Source: Nostoc sp. CHAB 5715 (lineage in GTDB: Bacteria; Cyanobacteriota; Cyanobacteriia; Cyanobacteriales; Nostocaceae). Taken from it: a stretch of DNA of 5,683 nt. The stretch covers positions 1-5,683 of the forward strand of contig NZ_JAIVFR010000470.1 in assembly GCF_020829685.1 (NCBI RefSeq), read 5' to 3'. Below, piece after piece: positions 1 to 5,455 of this stretch. Made by a program: the position numbers and the translations under genes. Numbering within the stretch: position 1 is the first letter of the stretch; each line of letters opens with the position of its first letter. The notes under the pieces were generated by a model. The model was given only the letters and a program-made list of their open reading frames with translations, had not been told where the DNA came from and did no database searches.

Positions 1-2
1 CA

Positions 3-176
3 GACGAAAAAGACACAACATCTGAGCCATGCAGATTTGCGGCATCCATAGCGCCAGGGGCGATATGTGCGAAGCCGGGCGGCGTCTGCACCATCCGGAA
101 ATATCGTGAGGTTGATGGGGTGATAGGGATAGTAACTGTGTTTTTAACTCTTGGGCTGTCATTGGAAACTATCTAA
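3..176 (+). CDS. possible 3' end of a truncated upstream gene (unknown product)
   Basis: This frame is open from the window edge to a TAA at 174-176 and would give 57 residues. The translation contains a cysteine-rich stretch, PCRFAASIAPGAICAKPGG followed by VCTIRKY, which looks protein-like and could hold a metal or a structural disulfide. I do not recognise the family with certainty. The spacing of cysteines faintly recalls the Cys-rich part of NotI-like endonucleases, but this is only an impression. After the KYR residues the frame runs through the dispersed repeat at 98-117 and ends in a hydrophobic tail, so the gene's natural 3' end may have been replaced by repeat DNA. A competing reading exists on the minus strand: an ATG at 94-92 opens a frame that runs off the left edge, beginning MVQTPPGFAHIAPGAMDAAN. 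The sequence to the left of the window would decide between them. Confidence 0.3.
   Translation, partial: DEKDTTSEPCRFAASIAPGAICAKPGGVCTIRKYREVDGVIGIVTVFLTLGLSLETI
98..117 (+). repeat. single copy related to the 21-bp array at 5472-5559
   Basis: The 20 bases GAAATATCGTGAGGTTGATG match 5472-5491 at 19 of 20 positions; the only difference is G instead of T at 110. A match this long is not expected by chance in a 5.7-kb window. It suggests a dispersed repeat family with a single unit here and a tandemly amplified form at the right end. Confidence 0.6.
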
Positions 177-335
177 AATTAACTATATTTTAACGGGGTT
201 TGAAAATTTACTACACAAACGCGTAGGCGTAGCCCGTCGTAGACATTGCACAACCAAAACCTTTCACTACAAAAGTGCGTTAGCGCAAACTTACGTCAGG
301 TATCGCCTAAAATTTATTTCCATTTTTGCATCTAT
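177..335. repeat. noncoding spacer with dispersed repeat fragments
   Basis: The stretch at 221-246 (GCGTAGGCGTAGCCCGTCGT then AGACAT) resembles short GC-rich dispersed repeats that are common between genes in Nostoc-type genomes; that likeness comes from general knowledge and was not searched. A second element at 276-287, TGCGTTAGCGCA, has a 4-bp stem (TGCG/CGCA) with a 4-base loop. Read on the minus strand, this stem is followed by CTTTT and lies just downstream of the PIN toxin stop, so it could act as a weak terminator, but it is too short to call one. A 65-codon open frame across this region is composed largely of repeat sequence and is not accepted as a gene. Confidence 0.5.
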
Positions 336-740
336 CTATTCTGGTTGAACCCAATCAATTTCTAAACGCTTAAAATCTCTGTCAAAAGAAACTATTGTCT
401 CTCCTTTTTGACGAGCAATTTCTGCTAAATAAGCATCGATAAAATCGACATTAGCATTAGCCATGCGTTCAATGGCTGCTATTACTTGTTCTAAATCGTC
501 TAATAAAATTCCTTCTGCGGCGACTAAAGGCAACAAAACTTCAGCAATTTGCACGCGGGAATATTTATAAAACGAAGACAAAACCCAAATCACTTCTGCG
601 ACGACAATTGGCGAAAGTCGGAGCGTAACTTCTCCAGATTCAGCCTTTTGTATTAGTCCTAAAGCTCGTTGTGCTAAATCAGGTGGTTCTCCAGTGAGAA
701 AACGGAGCAGAATGTTAGCATCTACCCACAAATTAGTCAT
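336..740 (-). CDS. PIN-domain ribonuclease toxin (VapC-like)
   Basis: The 134-residue protein has the length and motif order of a PIN-domain toxin. These are Mg-dependent RNases that usually cut tRNA, rRNA or mRNA when the partner antitoxin is lost. Visible acidic active-site candidates are D7 in the opening VDANILLRF strand, E49 in VVAEVIWVL, D99 and D102 in VDFIDAYLAE, and D120/D122 in the closing SFDRDFKRL motif, so the catalytic set appears complete. The start ATG at 740 overlaps the antitoxin stop in an ATGA, which indicates translational coupling. A GAG-rich stretch a few bases upstream could serve as the ribosome binding site. The PIN fold assignment is strong. The RNA target cannot be read from the sequence, and the name VapC is used only in the broad sense because the antitoxin is not a classical VapB. 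Confidence 0.88.
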   Translation of the reverse strand: MTNLWVDANILLRFLTGEPPDLAQRALGLIQKAESGEVTLRLSPIVVAEVIWVLSSFYKYSRVQIAEVLLPLVAAEGILLDDLEQVIAAIERMANANVDFIDAYLAEIARQKGETIVSFDRDFKRLEIDWVQPE

Positions 741-982
741 GATTTCTCAGTGGAATTTTTTTGAGCTAAAGTTTCGCCAACTATTTGACGAATTGCTTCT
801 TTACCTGGATAGGCAATAGTTGTATGTAAAACACCATAAAATTCACTGAGACGTTTTTTTGGAGTTTTCTCGATTGTTTGAGTACGGAATTTAAGGGATG
901 TAATAAGATCAGCAACTTCCTCTAGTTGTTCTTCGTTGAGGTTGTCTAATTCTTGCTTGATATGTTCTTTGCTGACTGTCAT
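737..982 (-). CDS. small antitoxin of the PIN toxin-antitoxin pair
   Basis: This 81-residue protein is encoded immediately upstream of the PIN toxin and overlaps it by 4 bases, the standard antitoxin-first order. Residues 1-33 (starting MTVSKEHIKQELDNLNEEQ) look like an amphipathic helical hairpin rich in Glu and Leu. A basic patch TPKKRLSEF follows at about 40-48. The C-terminal half, with GKEAIRQIVGETLAQ, is likely to wrap the toxin active site. I see no clear AbrB, ribbon-helix-helix or helix-turn-helix motif. It resembles small cyanobacterial proteins found next to PIN genes, but I assign the role mainly from position. The upstream region is A/T-rich with only a weak Shine-Dalgarno sequence. 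Autoregulation of the operon by the pair is typical of such modules but no operator palindrome is obvious here. Confidence 0.78.
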   Translation of the reverse strand: MTVSKEHIKQELDNLNEEQLEEVADLITSLKFRTQTIEKTPKKRLSEFYGVLHTTIAYPGKEAIRQIVGETLAQKNSTEKS

Positions 983-1133
983 TTTTTAATTTTTTCATTC
1001 AACTATGATTTTATTATCGCGCTTTATGCAATTCCTGACTTAATTTTCCACAGTCCCTAGCACTTGGAGCATCACTGCAACTAGCTAGAACTGCATTATT
1101 ATAACTTGAATTTTTTCCTTAATTAAAGGATTA

Positions 1134-1141
1134 GCGATCGC
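1134..1141. repeat. HIP1 octamer GCGATCGC
   Basis: This is the highly iterated palindrome of cyanobacterial genomes. Two more exact copies lie inside the SPFH gene at 1631-1638 and 1795-1802, and a partial copy (CGATCGCC) is at 1686-1693. They support a cyanobacterial origin. Confidence 0.85.
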
Positions 1142-1177
1142 AATAATAGCGTTGATAACCTGTTCTGGGTTAATTAT

Positions 1178-1209
1178 CATTAGTCATTAGTCATTAGTCA
1201 TTAGTCATT
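1178..1209 (+). repeat. heptamer tandem repeat, unit CATTAGT, about 4.6 copies
   Basis: Four perfect copies of CATTAGT are followed by a partial CATT. Short tandemly repeated heptamers of this kind are typical of heterocystous cyanobacterial intergenic DNA and often vary in copy number between strains. It passes directly into the next heptamer array. Confidence 0.9.
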
Positions 1210-1244
1210 GGGAATGGGGCATTGGGCATGGGGCATTGGGCATT
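1210..1244 (+). repeat. heptamer tandem repeat, unit GGGCATT/GGGCATG, 5 copies
   Basis: The five units are GGGAATG, GGGCATT, GGGCATG, GGGCATT and GGGCATT. The same units (GGGCATG, GGGAATG, GGGCATC) reappear inside the PP2C coding sequence at 4139-4159, which links intergenic repeat DNA to the insert in that gene. Confidence 0.9.
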
Positions 1245-1250
1245 GAGAAG

Positions 1251-1367
1251 AGACAAGGTAGACAAGGAAGAGGGGGGAGATAAGGGAGAGACTTGTTCAA
1301 TAATTCACCCTTGTCTCCCTTGTCTCCCTTATCCCCCTCATCCCCCTCATCCTCCTCACTCCCCATT
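1251..1367. repeat. inverted repeat region abutting the SPFH 3' end
   Basis: The segment GATAAGGGAGA at 1279-1289 is the exact reverse complement of 1323-1333, leaving a 33-base loop; flanking G-rich and C-rich tracts (1272-1277 and 1333-1337) and GACAAGG/CCTTGTC copies extend the symmetry imperfectly. The right arm continues with two ATCCCCCTC units and then CACTCCCC, which are reverse complements of the arrays at 2402-2495. Because it starts immediately after the SPFH stop codon it could fold in the mRNA and protect or end the transcript, but there is no T-run of a classical terminator. Confidence 0.6.
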
Positions 1368-1368
1368 C

Positions 1369-2376
1369 TTAACTAGCGCGGTTATTTTCTAATCCTGGTA
1401 TTTGCTTAGAAAACAATTCGTTAGAGTTAACCTGACCATCTGAAACGACAGAACGTATGCCCTCTAAAGCAGCGGGAATGGAACGCGGATCTATAAAAAT
1501 CACCTTACTGCTATCGCTTTTACCAATTGTCGCGCCCATATCGAGATAACCCAAAGCAAACAGAACTTCCACTGCTTTATTGGCATTGGGGTTATTATGG
1601 AGCTTTTGGGCAATAATTTCTGATGACTCTGCGATCGCCTGCGCTTTGAGAACCTGTTGCTGACGTTCCGCTTGAGCCTTCAAAACGATCGCCTTTTGTT
1701 CAGCTTCAGCCTGCAAAATTACCGATTTTTGACGAGCTTCCGCATCCAAGATTTGTGCCTCAGCTTTACCTCTGGCGCTATTGACAGCAGCTTCGCGATC
1801 GCCCTCAGAAGTTAAAATTGCTGCCCGTTTGCGTCGTTCTGCCGACATTTGCAATTCCATCGATTCACGCACCGCTTGAGACGGAATAATATCTCGCAAT
1901 TCTACCCGTGTCACTTTCACACCCCAAGGATCGGTAGCAACGTCCAAATCCTGTAATAAAAGTTCACTGATGTGGGAACGAGCAGTAAAAGTTTGATCCA
2001 ACTCCAGTTGCCCCATTTCGGCGCGAATTTGAGTCAGCACCATGTTTACCATTGCCGACTGGAGATTTTCTACCTTGTACCAGGCTTTTTCCATGTCCAC
2101 GATGCGCCAGTAAAACACTGCATCTACCTCAATGCCAACGTTGTCACGGGTAATGCACTGTTGGGGAGGAATATCTAAGACTTTTTCTCGGATAGTTTCT
2201 TGGTAGACAATTCTATCTAGGAAAGGAATAACAAAGTTTAGTCCCGGTTCCAACTTTTTGTTATAGCTACCCAATCTTTCCACCAAAGCTTCATTACCCT
2301 GATTGACAACTTTCACAGAACCTGCTACAGCAGAACCACCAAGGGCTAAAAATACTAGTAAAAAGAACTGTTCCAT
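1369..2376 (-). CDS. SPFH/band 7 (stomatin/QmcA-like) membrane protein
   Basis: The 335-residue protein is a stomatin-family SPFH protein that forms large membrane-bound oligomers and is linked to membrane microdomain organisation and protein quality control. Residues 4-20 form a hydrophobic N-terminal anchor. The SPFH domain spans about 21-200, with the family hallmarks [13 protein letters not shown] (24-36) and [15 protein letters not shown] (42-56), then [17 protein letters not shown] long Ala/Glu/Gln-rich coiled coil follows ([35 protein letters not shown]). The C-terminus is short. The start ATG at 2376-2374 is chosen because AGGAGA lies 6 bases upstream and the protein begins like family members. 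The same frame stays open to a GTG at 2568, but those 64 extra residues are translated tandem repeats (SSPSSP and SPLPTPH). The gene follows nfeD, its known family partner. Two HIP1 sites lie inside it. Confidence 0.93.
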   Translation of the reverse strand: MEQFFLLVFLALGGSAVAGSVKVVNQGNEALVERLGSYNKKLEPGLNFVIPFLDRIVYQETIREKVLDIPPQQCITRDNVGIEVDAVFYWRIVDMEKAWYKVENLQSAMVNMVLTQIRAEMGQLELDQTFTARSHISELLLQDLDVATDPWGVKVTRVELRDIIPSQAVRESMELQMSAERRKRAAILTSEGDREAAVNSARGKAEAQILDAEARQKSVILQAEAEQKAIVLKAQAERQQQVLKAQAIAESSEIIAQKLHNNPNANKAVEVLFALGYLDMGATIGKSDSSKVIFIDPRSIPAALEGIRSVVSDGQVNSNELFSKQIPGLENNRAS

Positions 2377-2382
2377 TGTGAA

Positions 2383-2388
2383 TCTCCT
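2383..2388 (-). promoter_or_regulatory. Shine-Dalgarno site that fixes the SPFH start
   Basis: On the minus strand this reads AGGAGA, separated by 6 bases from the ATG at 2376. It is the strongest ribosome binding site in the window, and it decides in favour of the 335-residue product over the 399-residue reading that begins at a GTG inside the repeats. Confidence 0.85.
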
Positions 2389-2399
2389 GATTTTTAATA

Positions 2400-2442
<43 letters not shown>

Positions 2443-2443
<1 letters not shown>

Positions 2444-2495
2444 GGGGATGAGGGGGATGAGGGGGATGAGGGGGATGAGGGGGATGAGGGGGATA
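2443..2495 (+). repeat. 9-bp tandem repeat, unit GGGGGATGA, 5 copies plus a partial
   Basis: Five perfect 9-bp units (2443-2487) are followed by GGGGGATA. Because 9 is a multiple of three, the minus-strand frame remains open and reads as repeated Ser-Ser-Pro, which creates the false N-terminal extension of the SPFH gene. Reverse-complement copies of the same unit lie at 1331-1348 beyond the other end of that gene. Confidence 0.93.
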
Positions 2496-2523
2496 GATAA
2501 CTCTTAACTCCTAATTCCTGTAC

Positions 2524-2543
2524 AGACGCGATTAATCGCGTCT
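2524..2543. repeat. perfect 20-bp palindrome AGACGCGATTAATCGCGTCT
   Basis: The two 10-base halves are exact reverse complements with no spacer. It sits in the loop between the two GGGAGTG/CACTCCC arms. Similar GACGCGATTAATCGCGTC sequences are, from general knowledge, frequent between genes in Nostoc-like genomes, so it is more likely a dispersed element than a local operator. Confidence 0.85.
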
Positions 2544-2544
2544 C

Positions 2545-2579
2545 CACTCCCCACTCCCCACTCCCCACTCCCCACTCCC
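2545..2579 (-). repeat. heptamer tandem repeat, unit CACTCCC (reverse complement of GGGAGTG), 5 copies
   Basis: Five perfect units, complementary to five units of the array at 2402-2443 with one mismatch in 35. In RNA the two arms could pair across a loop of about 100 bases. The array ends 6 bases from the nfeD stop codon. Confidence 0.93.
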
Positions 2580-2585
2580 CATTGA

Positions 2586-3020
2586 CTAAGAATTCAACAG
2601 ATTTTCTGGTATCACAATCAAAGTATTACCTTCTCTTCTAACCACATAAACTCTCTGATTAGGTGGTACGGTAAATTTGTCATCGTCACATCTTGCTTGC
2701 CAAGAATTTCCCTCATACCGCACCCGCCCTGTTTTTCCAGGTAGAATTTCTGTTAAAGTTTCAGCTATGACTGCATCCCGAATTTTTGATTTGCGTTGTC
2801 TTGGTTGCAAAAACCGACGGGAAAGCAAAACTAGTGCTGTAGAAAACAACAGCCAAAGTACAACTTGCAACCATACACTTCCCAAACCCACTCCAGACAG
2901 CAGCGCCACCATAAAAGCGCTGATTCCCATCATGAAGGCTACAAACGCTGATGGTAAGAATAGTTCCATTAAACACAGAACTGCTCCCGCCAGAAGCCAG
3001 ATTAAGGTAAAACTTGGCAT
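2586..3020 (-). CDS. NfeD family membrane protein (short NfeD/YbbJ type)
   Basis: This 144-residue protein has the short NfeD layout without the N-terminal protease domain. Hydrophobic segments at about 4-22, 25-43 and 48-67 would cross the membrane. They are followed by a basic stretch ([12 protein letters not shown], 68-79) and a C-terminal OB-fold domain from about 92 ([19 protein letters not shown]) to 140 ([13 protein letters not shown]). NfeD proteins are established operon partners of stomatin-type SPFH proteins; the OB fold is thought to bind the SPFH oligomer. The gene is transcribed leftwards and is followed after 209 bp by the SPFH gene, matching that pairing (as in E. coli ybbJ-qmcA). 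The ATG at 3020 is preceded by AGGA about 9 to 10 bases upstream. The gap is wide for an operon, but it consists mostly of repeat arrays that may have expanded later. Confidence 0.9.
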   Translation of the reverse strand: MPSFTLIWLLAGAVLCLMELFLPSAFVAFMMGISAFMVALLSGVGLGSVWLQVVLWLLFSTALVLLSRRFLQPRQRKSKIRDAVIAETLTEILPGKTGRVRYEGNSWQARCDDDKFTVPPNQRVYVVRREGNTLIVIPENLLNS

Positions 3021-3253
3021 AGCGCCATCCTAAACTCTACATTGACGTAAATGCATTTCTACGATTAGATACAGCCAGACGTAAGTTATTTACAGAAAAC
3101 AAAACTTGGTATTTTTACCAATAATTTTGATTAATTTCAGTAAAAAGATGTAGCTAGCGGTACACAGTTACAGTCTATTCTAGCCTTCAAATCTTTGCCA
3201 GCTAAAATTAATCGAAGTTCATGAGTTGATTGGTTTGTTAAATTTATACCTTT
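3021..3253. promoter_or_regulatory. divergent intergenic region between nfeD and the PP2C gene
   Basis: These 233 bases must hold the promoters for the leftward nfeD-SPFH unit and the rightward phosphatase gene. I found no convincing -35/-10 pair for either. One small symmetric element, TTGGTATTTTTACCAA at 3106-3121 (6-bp stems, 4-base T loop), lies about 86 bases upstream of the nfeD start and could be an operator or a chance hairpin. No small gene is supported here; the open frame on the minus strand at 3346-3137 mostly overlaps the phosphatase start and lacks support. Confidence 0.35.
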
Positions 3254-5455
3254 ATGATTTCTACTCAACTGATAATTTATTGTATAAATCCAGCCTGTAA
3301 TAGTCCCATTAATCCCATTGGAGATAGTGTTTGTGCCACTTGTCAAACTCCTTTAGTTCACCGCTATCTTTGGGCTACTGGCTCATTGTCTGCCAAAATC
3401 TCACCAGGTACGAGGGTAGCAGATAGGTATGAGGTAATTAGTCCCCAGATTTGGCTGGATACTCAACCGGGACTGTCGCCAGATGCACCTGAAGAATTGC
3501 CAACGGAAGTAATTCCTTACCTACGATTATATCAAGAGCGATTACATCTCCCACAGCCTTATGGGTTTGCTTGTTACCTTGAGGGAGATACAACTGATAT
3601 CCTCTTATTAGAAAATGTGCCGATAGATGAAAACGGAAATATCTATCCAACTATTGTTGAGGCATGGGAGCAAGCAACGGCGGTACGACAAGTTTATTGG
3701 CTGTGGCAAATTCTCCAACTTTGGACACCTTTATCAGAATTGGGACTTAGCCGCAGTTTACTAGTAGTAGACAACTTGAGAGTTCAAGGTTGGTGTGTGC
3801 GACTGTTGGAACTCTACCAAACACCAGCAGATGAAAAACTGAGTTTACAAAATCTGGGAGAGTGTTGGCAATTTTGGTTAGCGTCTGCCAAGGCATCAGT
3901 AGCCAAAGGGTTACAGAACATAGTCCAGCAGATGTGTGAAACTGAGGTTGAGTTAGAGACTATTAATATTCAACTCAATAATTTGCTACTAGCATCTGCG
4001 GCAGAATTGCCATTAGTTTTGAAGGTGGCAGGCTCTACAGATATTGGCCCAATTATGGCGCAAAATGAAGACGCTTGCTACCCCAATGTTTTGAGTGACT
4101 TAGATAAAAAACTCCACCCACAAGGGGATGGAGTTTTTGGGCATGGGGAATGGGGCATCCCTTCGGCTTACTTCGACTACGCTCAGTACAAGTCGCTCAG
4201 GGCAAGTGGGCATGGGGAAGAAGTTACCAATGCCCAATCCTCAATGCCCCAAGCGACGGGGCGACTATCCCAGAACACCCACGAGGGGATGGAGTTTCCC
4301 GTCGCTTTCAATGAACCTTTATTGTCCCACTTGTTGATTGTTTGCGATGGCATTGGCGGACATGAAGGCGGGGAGGTTGCCAGTAGGTTGGCGGTGCAGT
4401 CTGTAAAGTTGCAAATTCGCGCTTTACTCAAGGAGGTTACAGAACAAACTGTACTTGTACCACCAGAGTTGTTGCAGGAACAATTAGAAGCAAGCTTACG
4501 GGTGGTAAATAATCTCATTAGTGCCCGCAATAATCAACAAAAACGCCAAGGCAAAGAACGCATGGCTACAACTATTGTTATGGCGGTGCAAGTTCCACAA
4601 CGAGAGCAGACGAGTACTGGGTGGCAATCAAATAATACCAATGAACTTTACTTGGCTAATGTTGGCGATAGCCGAGCTTATTGGATTACTCGCAATTATT
4701 GTCAGCTAATGACAGTAGGTGATGATGTGGCAACGCGGGAAGTACGCTATGGTAAAAGCTTATATCGAAAGGCGCTTTTGAAAGCAGATGCTAGTGCCTT
4801 AACTCAAGCATTAGGCACAAGAGATGCGGAATCTATGCGTCTTAAAGTTCAGCGATTCATTGTAGAAGAAGATGGCATATTGCTACTTTGTTCTGATGGT
4901 TTAAGTGATAATAACTTGGTGGAACAATTTTGGCAAGATTATGCAACACCCGTGTTAACAGGTGAACTGACAGTTGAAGATGCTGTCCGCAACTGGATTG
5001 ACTTGGCAAACGAAAAAAATGGGCATGATAATACATCGGTTGTTCTCACTTATTGCCGTGTCTCCCCAGAATACTTAGTACCTGTGACTCCGGCGTTGCC
5101 AGAAGACATTATAGAAGCAGAGATACAAGAAGAACCAGAGGAACAAGAGGAACTAGAAAAACAAGAACTGGAAGAACCAATTTCTTCTACAGAAAGTTCG
5201 CAAGCTTTGCTAGATTTGGATCTAGATTTGGATCTTTCAGAAGAACCAGTTCTGAGCTTTGAAATTCCACCAACTTTAATTAAAAAACCTAAGCGGGGTA
5301 AAGGTTTGGTAATGTTGGGCAAAGTGTTGGCGTTGCTTGTGGGGGGTACAAGTTTGGGATTATTTGCTTGGTGGCAAATTAATCCTCAAGGATTTCAGCA
5401 GATGTGTCGGCAACTTCCTCAAAGAATGCAGCAAGTGTGTCCGGGTGGGAAATAG
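3254..5455 (+). CDS. membrane-anchored PP2C-type Ser/Thr phosphatase with zinc-ribbon-like and kinase-like N-terminal regions
   Basis: This 733-residue protein should remove phosphate from Ser/Thr residues using two Mn/Mg ions. Residues 10-30 carry C10, C15, C27 and C30, a zinc-ribbon-like prefix shared with cyanobacterial Ser/Thr kinases. Residues 52-190 vaguely follow a kinase pattern (GTRVADRYEV; LLLENVP at 117-123) but lack HRD and DFG motifs. The PP2C domain spans about 255-602: NEDA (D273), VCDGIGGHEGGEVAS (D365), MATT at 437, NVGDSRAY at 469, CSDGLSDN (D548) and NGHDNTSVV (D592), so the metal-binding set is complete. About 70 repeat-derived residues (283-352) interrupt the domain between D273 and D365. 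An acidic linker (about 620-670, with LDLDLDLDL) leads to a basic KKPKRGKG and one membrane helix at about 685-707. The start is the first ATG after an in-frame TAA at 3239; no clear Shine-Dalgarno sequence precedes it. Confidence 0.92.
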   Translation: MISTQLIIYCINPACNSPINPIGDSVCATCQTPLVHRYLWATGSLSAKISPGTRVADRYEVISPQIWLDTQPGLSPDAPEELPTEVIPYLRLYQERLHLPQPYGFACYLEGDTTDILLLENVPIDENGNIYPTIVEAWEQATAVRQVYWLWQILQLWTPLSELGLSRSLLVVDNLRVQGWCVRLLELYQTPADEKLSLQNLGECWQFWLASAKASVAKGLQNIVQQMCETEVELETINIQLNNLLLASAAELPLVLKVAGSTDIGPIMAQNEDACYPNVLSDLDKKLHPQGDGVFGHGEWGIPSAYFDYAQYKSLRASGHGEEVTNAQSSMPQATGRLSQNTHEGMEFPVAFNEPLLSHLLIVCDGIGGHEGGEVASRLAVQSVKLQIRALLKEVTEQTVLVPPELLQEQLEASLRVVNNLISARNNQQKRQGKERMATTIVMAVQVPQREQTSTGWQSNNTNELYLANVGDSRAYWITRNYCQLMTVGDDVATREVRYGKSLYRKALLKADASALTQALGTRDAESMRLKVQRFIVEEDGILLLCSDGLSDNNLVEQFWQDYATPVLTGELTVEDAVRNWIDLANEKNGHDNTSVVLTYCRVSPEYLVPVTPALPEDIIEAEIQEEPEEQEELEKQELEEPISSTESSQALLDLDLDLDLSEEPVLSFEIPPTLIKKPKRGKGLVMLGKVLALLVGGTSLGLFAWWQINPQGFQQMCRQLPQRMQQVCPGGK
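4107..4307 (+). repeat. in-frame repeat-derived insertion within the PP2C domain
   Basis: This roughly 200-bp segment contains several signatures of intergenic repeat DNA. A 10-bp inverted repeat pairs 4107-4116 (AAAAACTCCA) with 4129-4138. Heptamer units GGGCATG, GGGAATG and GGGCATC lie at 4139-4159. A 10-bp inverted repeat pairs 4251-4260 (AAGCGACGGG) with 4298-4307. The 22-base direct repeat at 4115-4136 returns at 4276-4297 with one mismatch, offset by 161 bases and therefore in a different reading frame. The translated product (for example GHGEWGIPSAYFDYAQYKS) is Gly/Ser/His-rich and unlike the surrounding domain. The precise insertion boundaries are inferred. Confidence 0.75.

Larger units (their letters stand above)
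983..1368. other. noncoding region upstream of the toxin-antitoxin operon, rich in repeats
   Basis: No gene is supported in these 386 bases. The part next to the antitoxin (983-1060) is A/T-rich and must hold the operon promoter, reading leftwards; a GATAATAAAAT-like stretch on the minus strand is a possible -10 region, but no convincing -35 pairs with it. A 31-codon minus-strand frame at 1180-1085 has no ribosome binding site and begins inside a tandem repeat. The right half consists of two heptamer arrays and an inverted repeat, listed separately, which run directly up to the SPFH stop codon. Confidence 0.7.

Noticed and set aside
151..348. 65-codon plus-strand frame between the left edge and the toxin gene
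   Set aside because: It consists of A/T-rich spacer plus dispersed repeat sequence, has no ribosome binding site and overlaps the end of the PIN gene.
1085..1180. 31-codon minus-strand frame starting MIINPEQVINAII
   Set aside because: The peptide looks plausible as a gene remnant, but its ATG lies inside the CATTAGT array, it has no ribosome binding site, and no neighbouring frame continues it.
2677..3033. 118-codon plus-strand frame opposite nfeD
   Set aside because: It is antisense to a well-supported NfeD gene and has no recognisable domain.
4183..4530. 115-codon minus-strand frame opposite the PP2C domain
   Set aside because: The opposite frame encodes conserved PP2C motifs, so this is a shadow frame.
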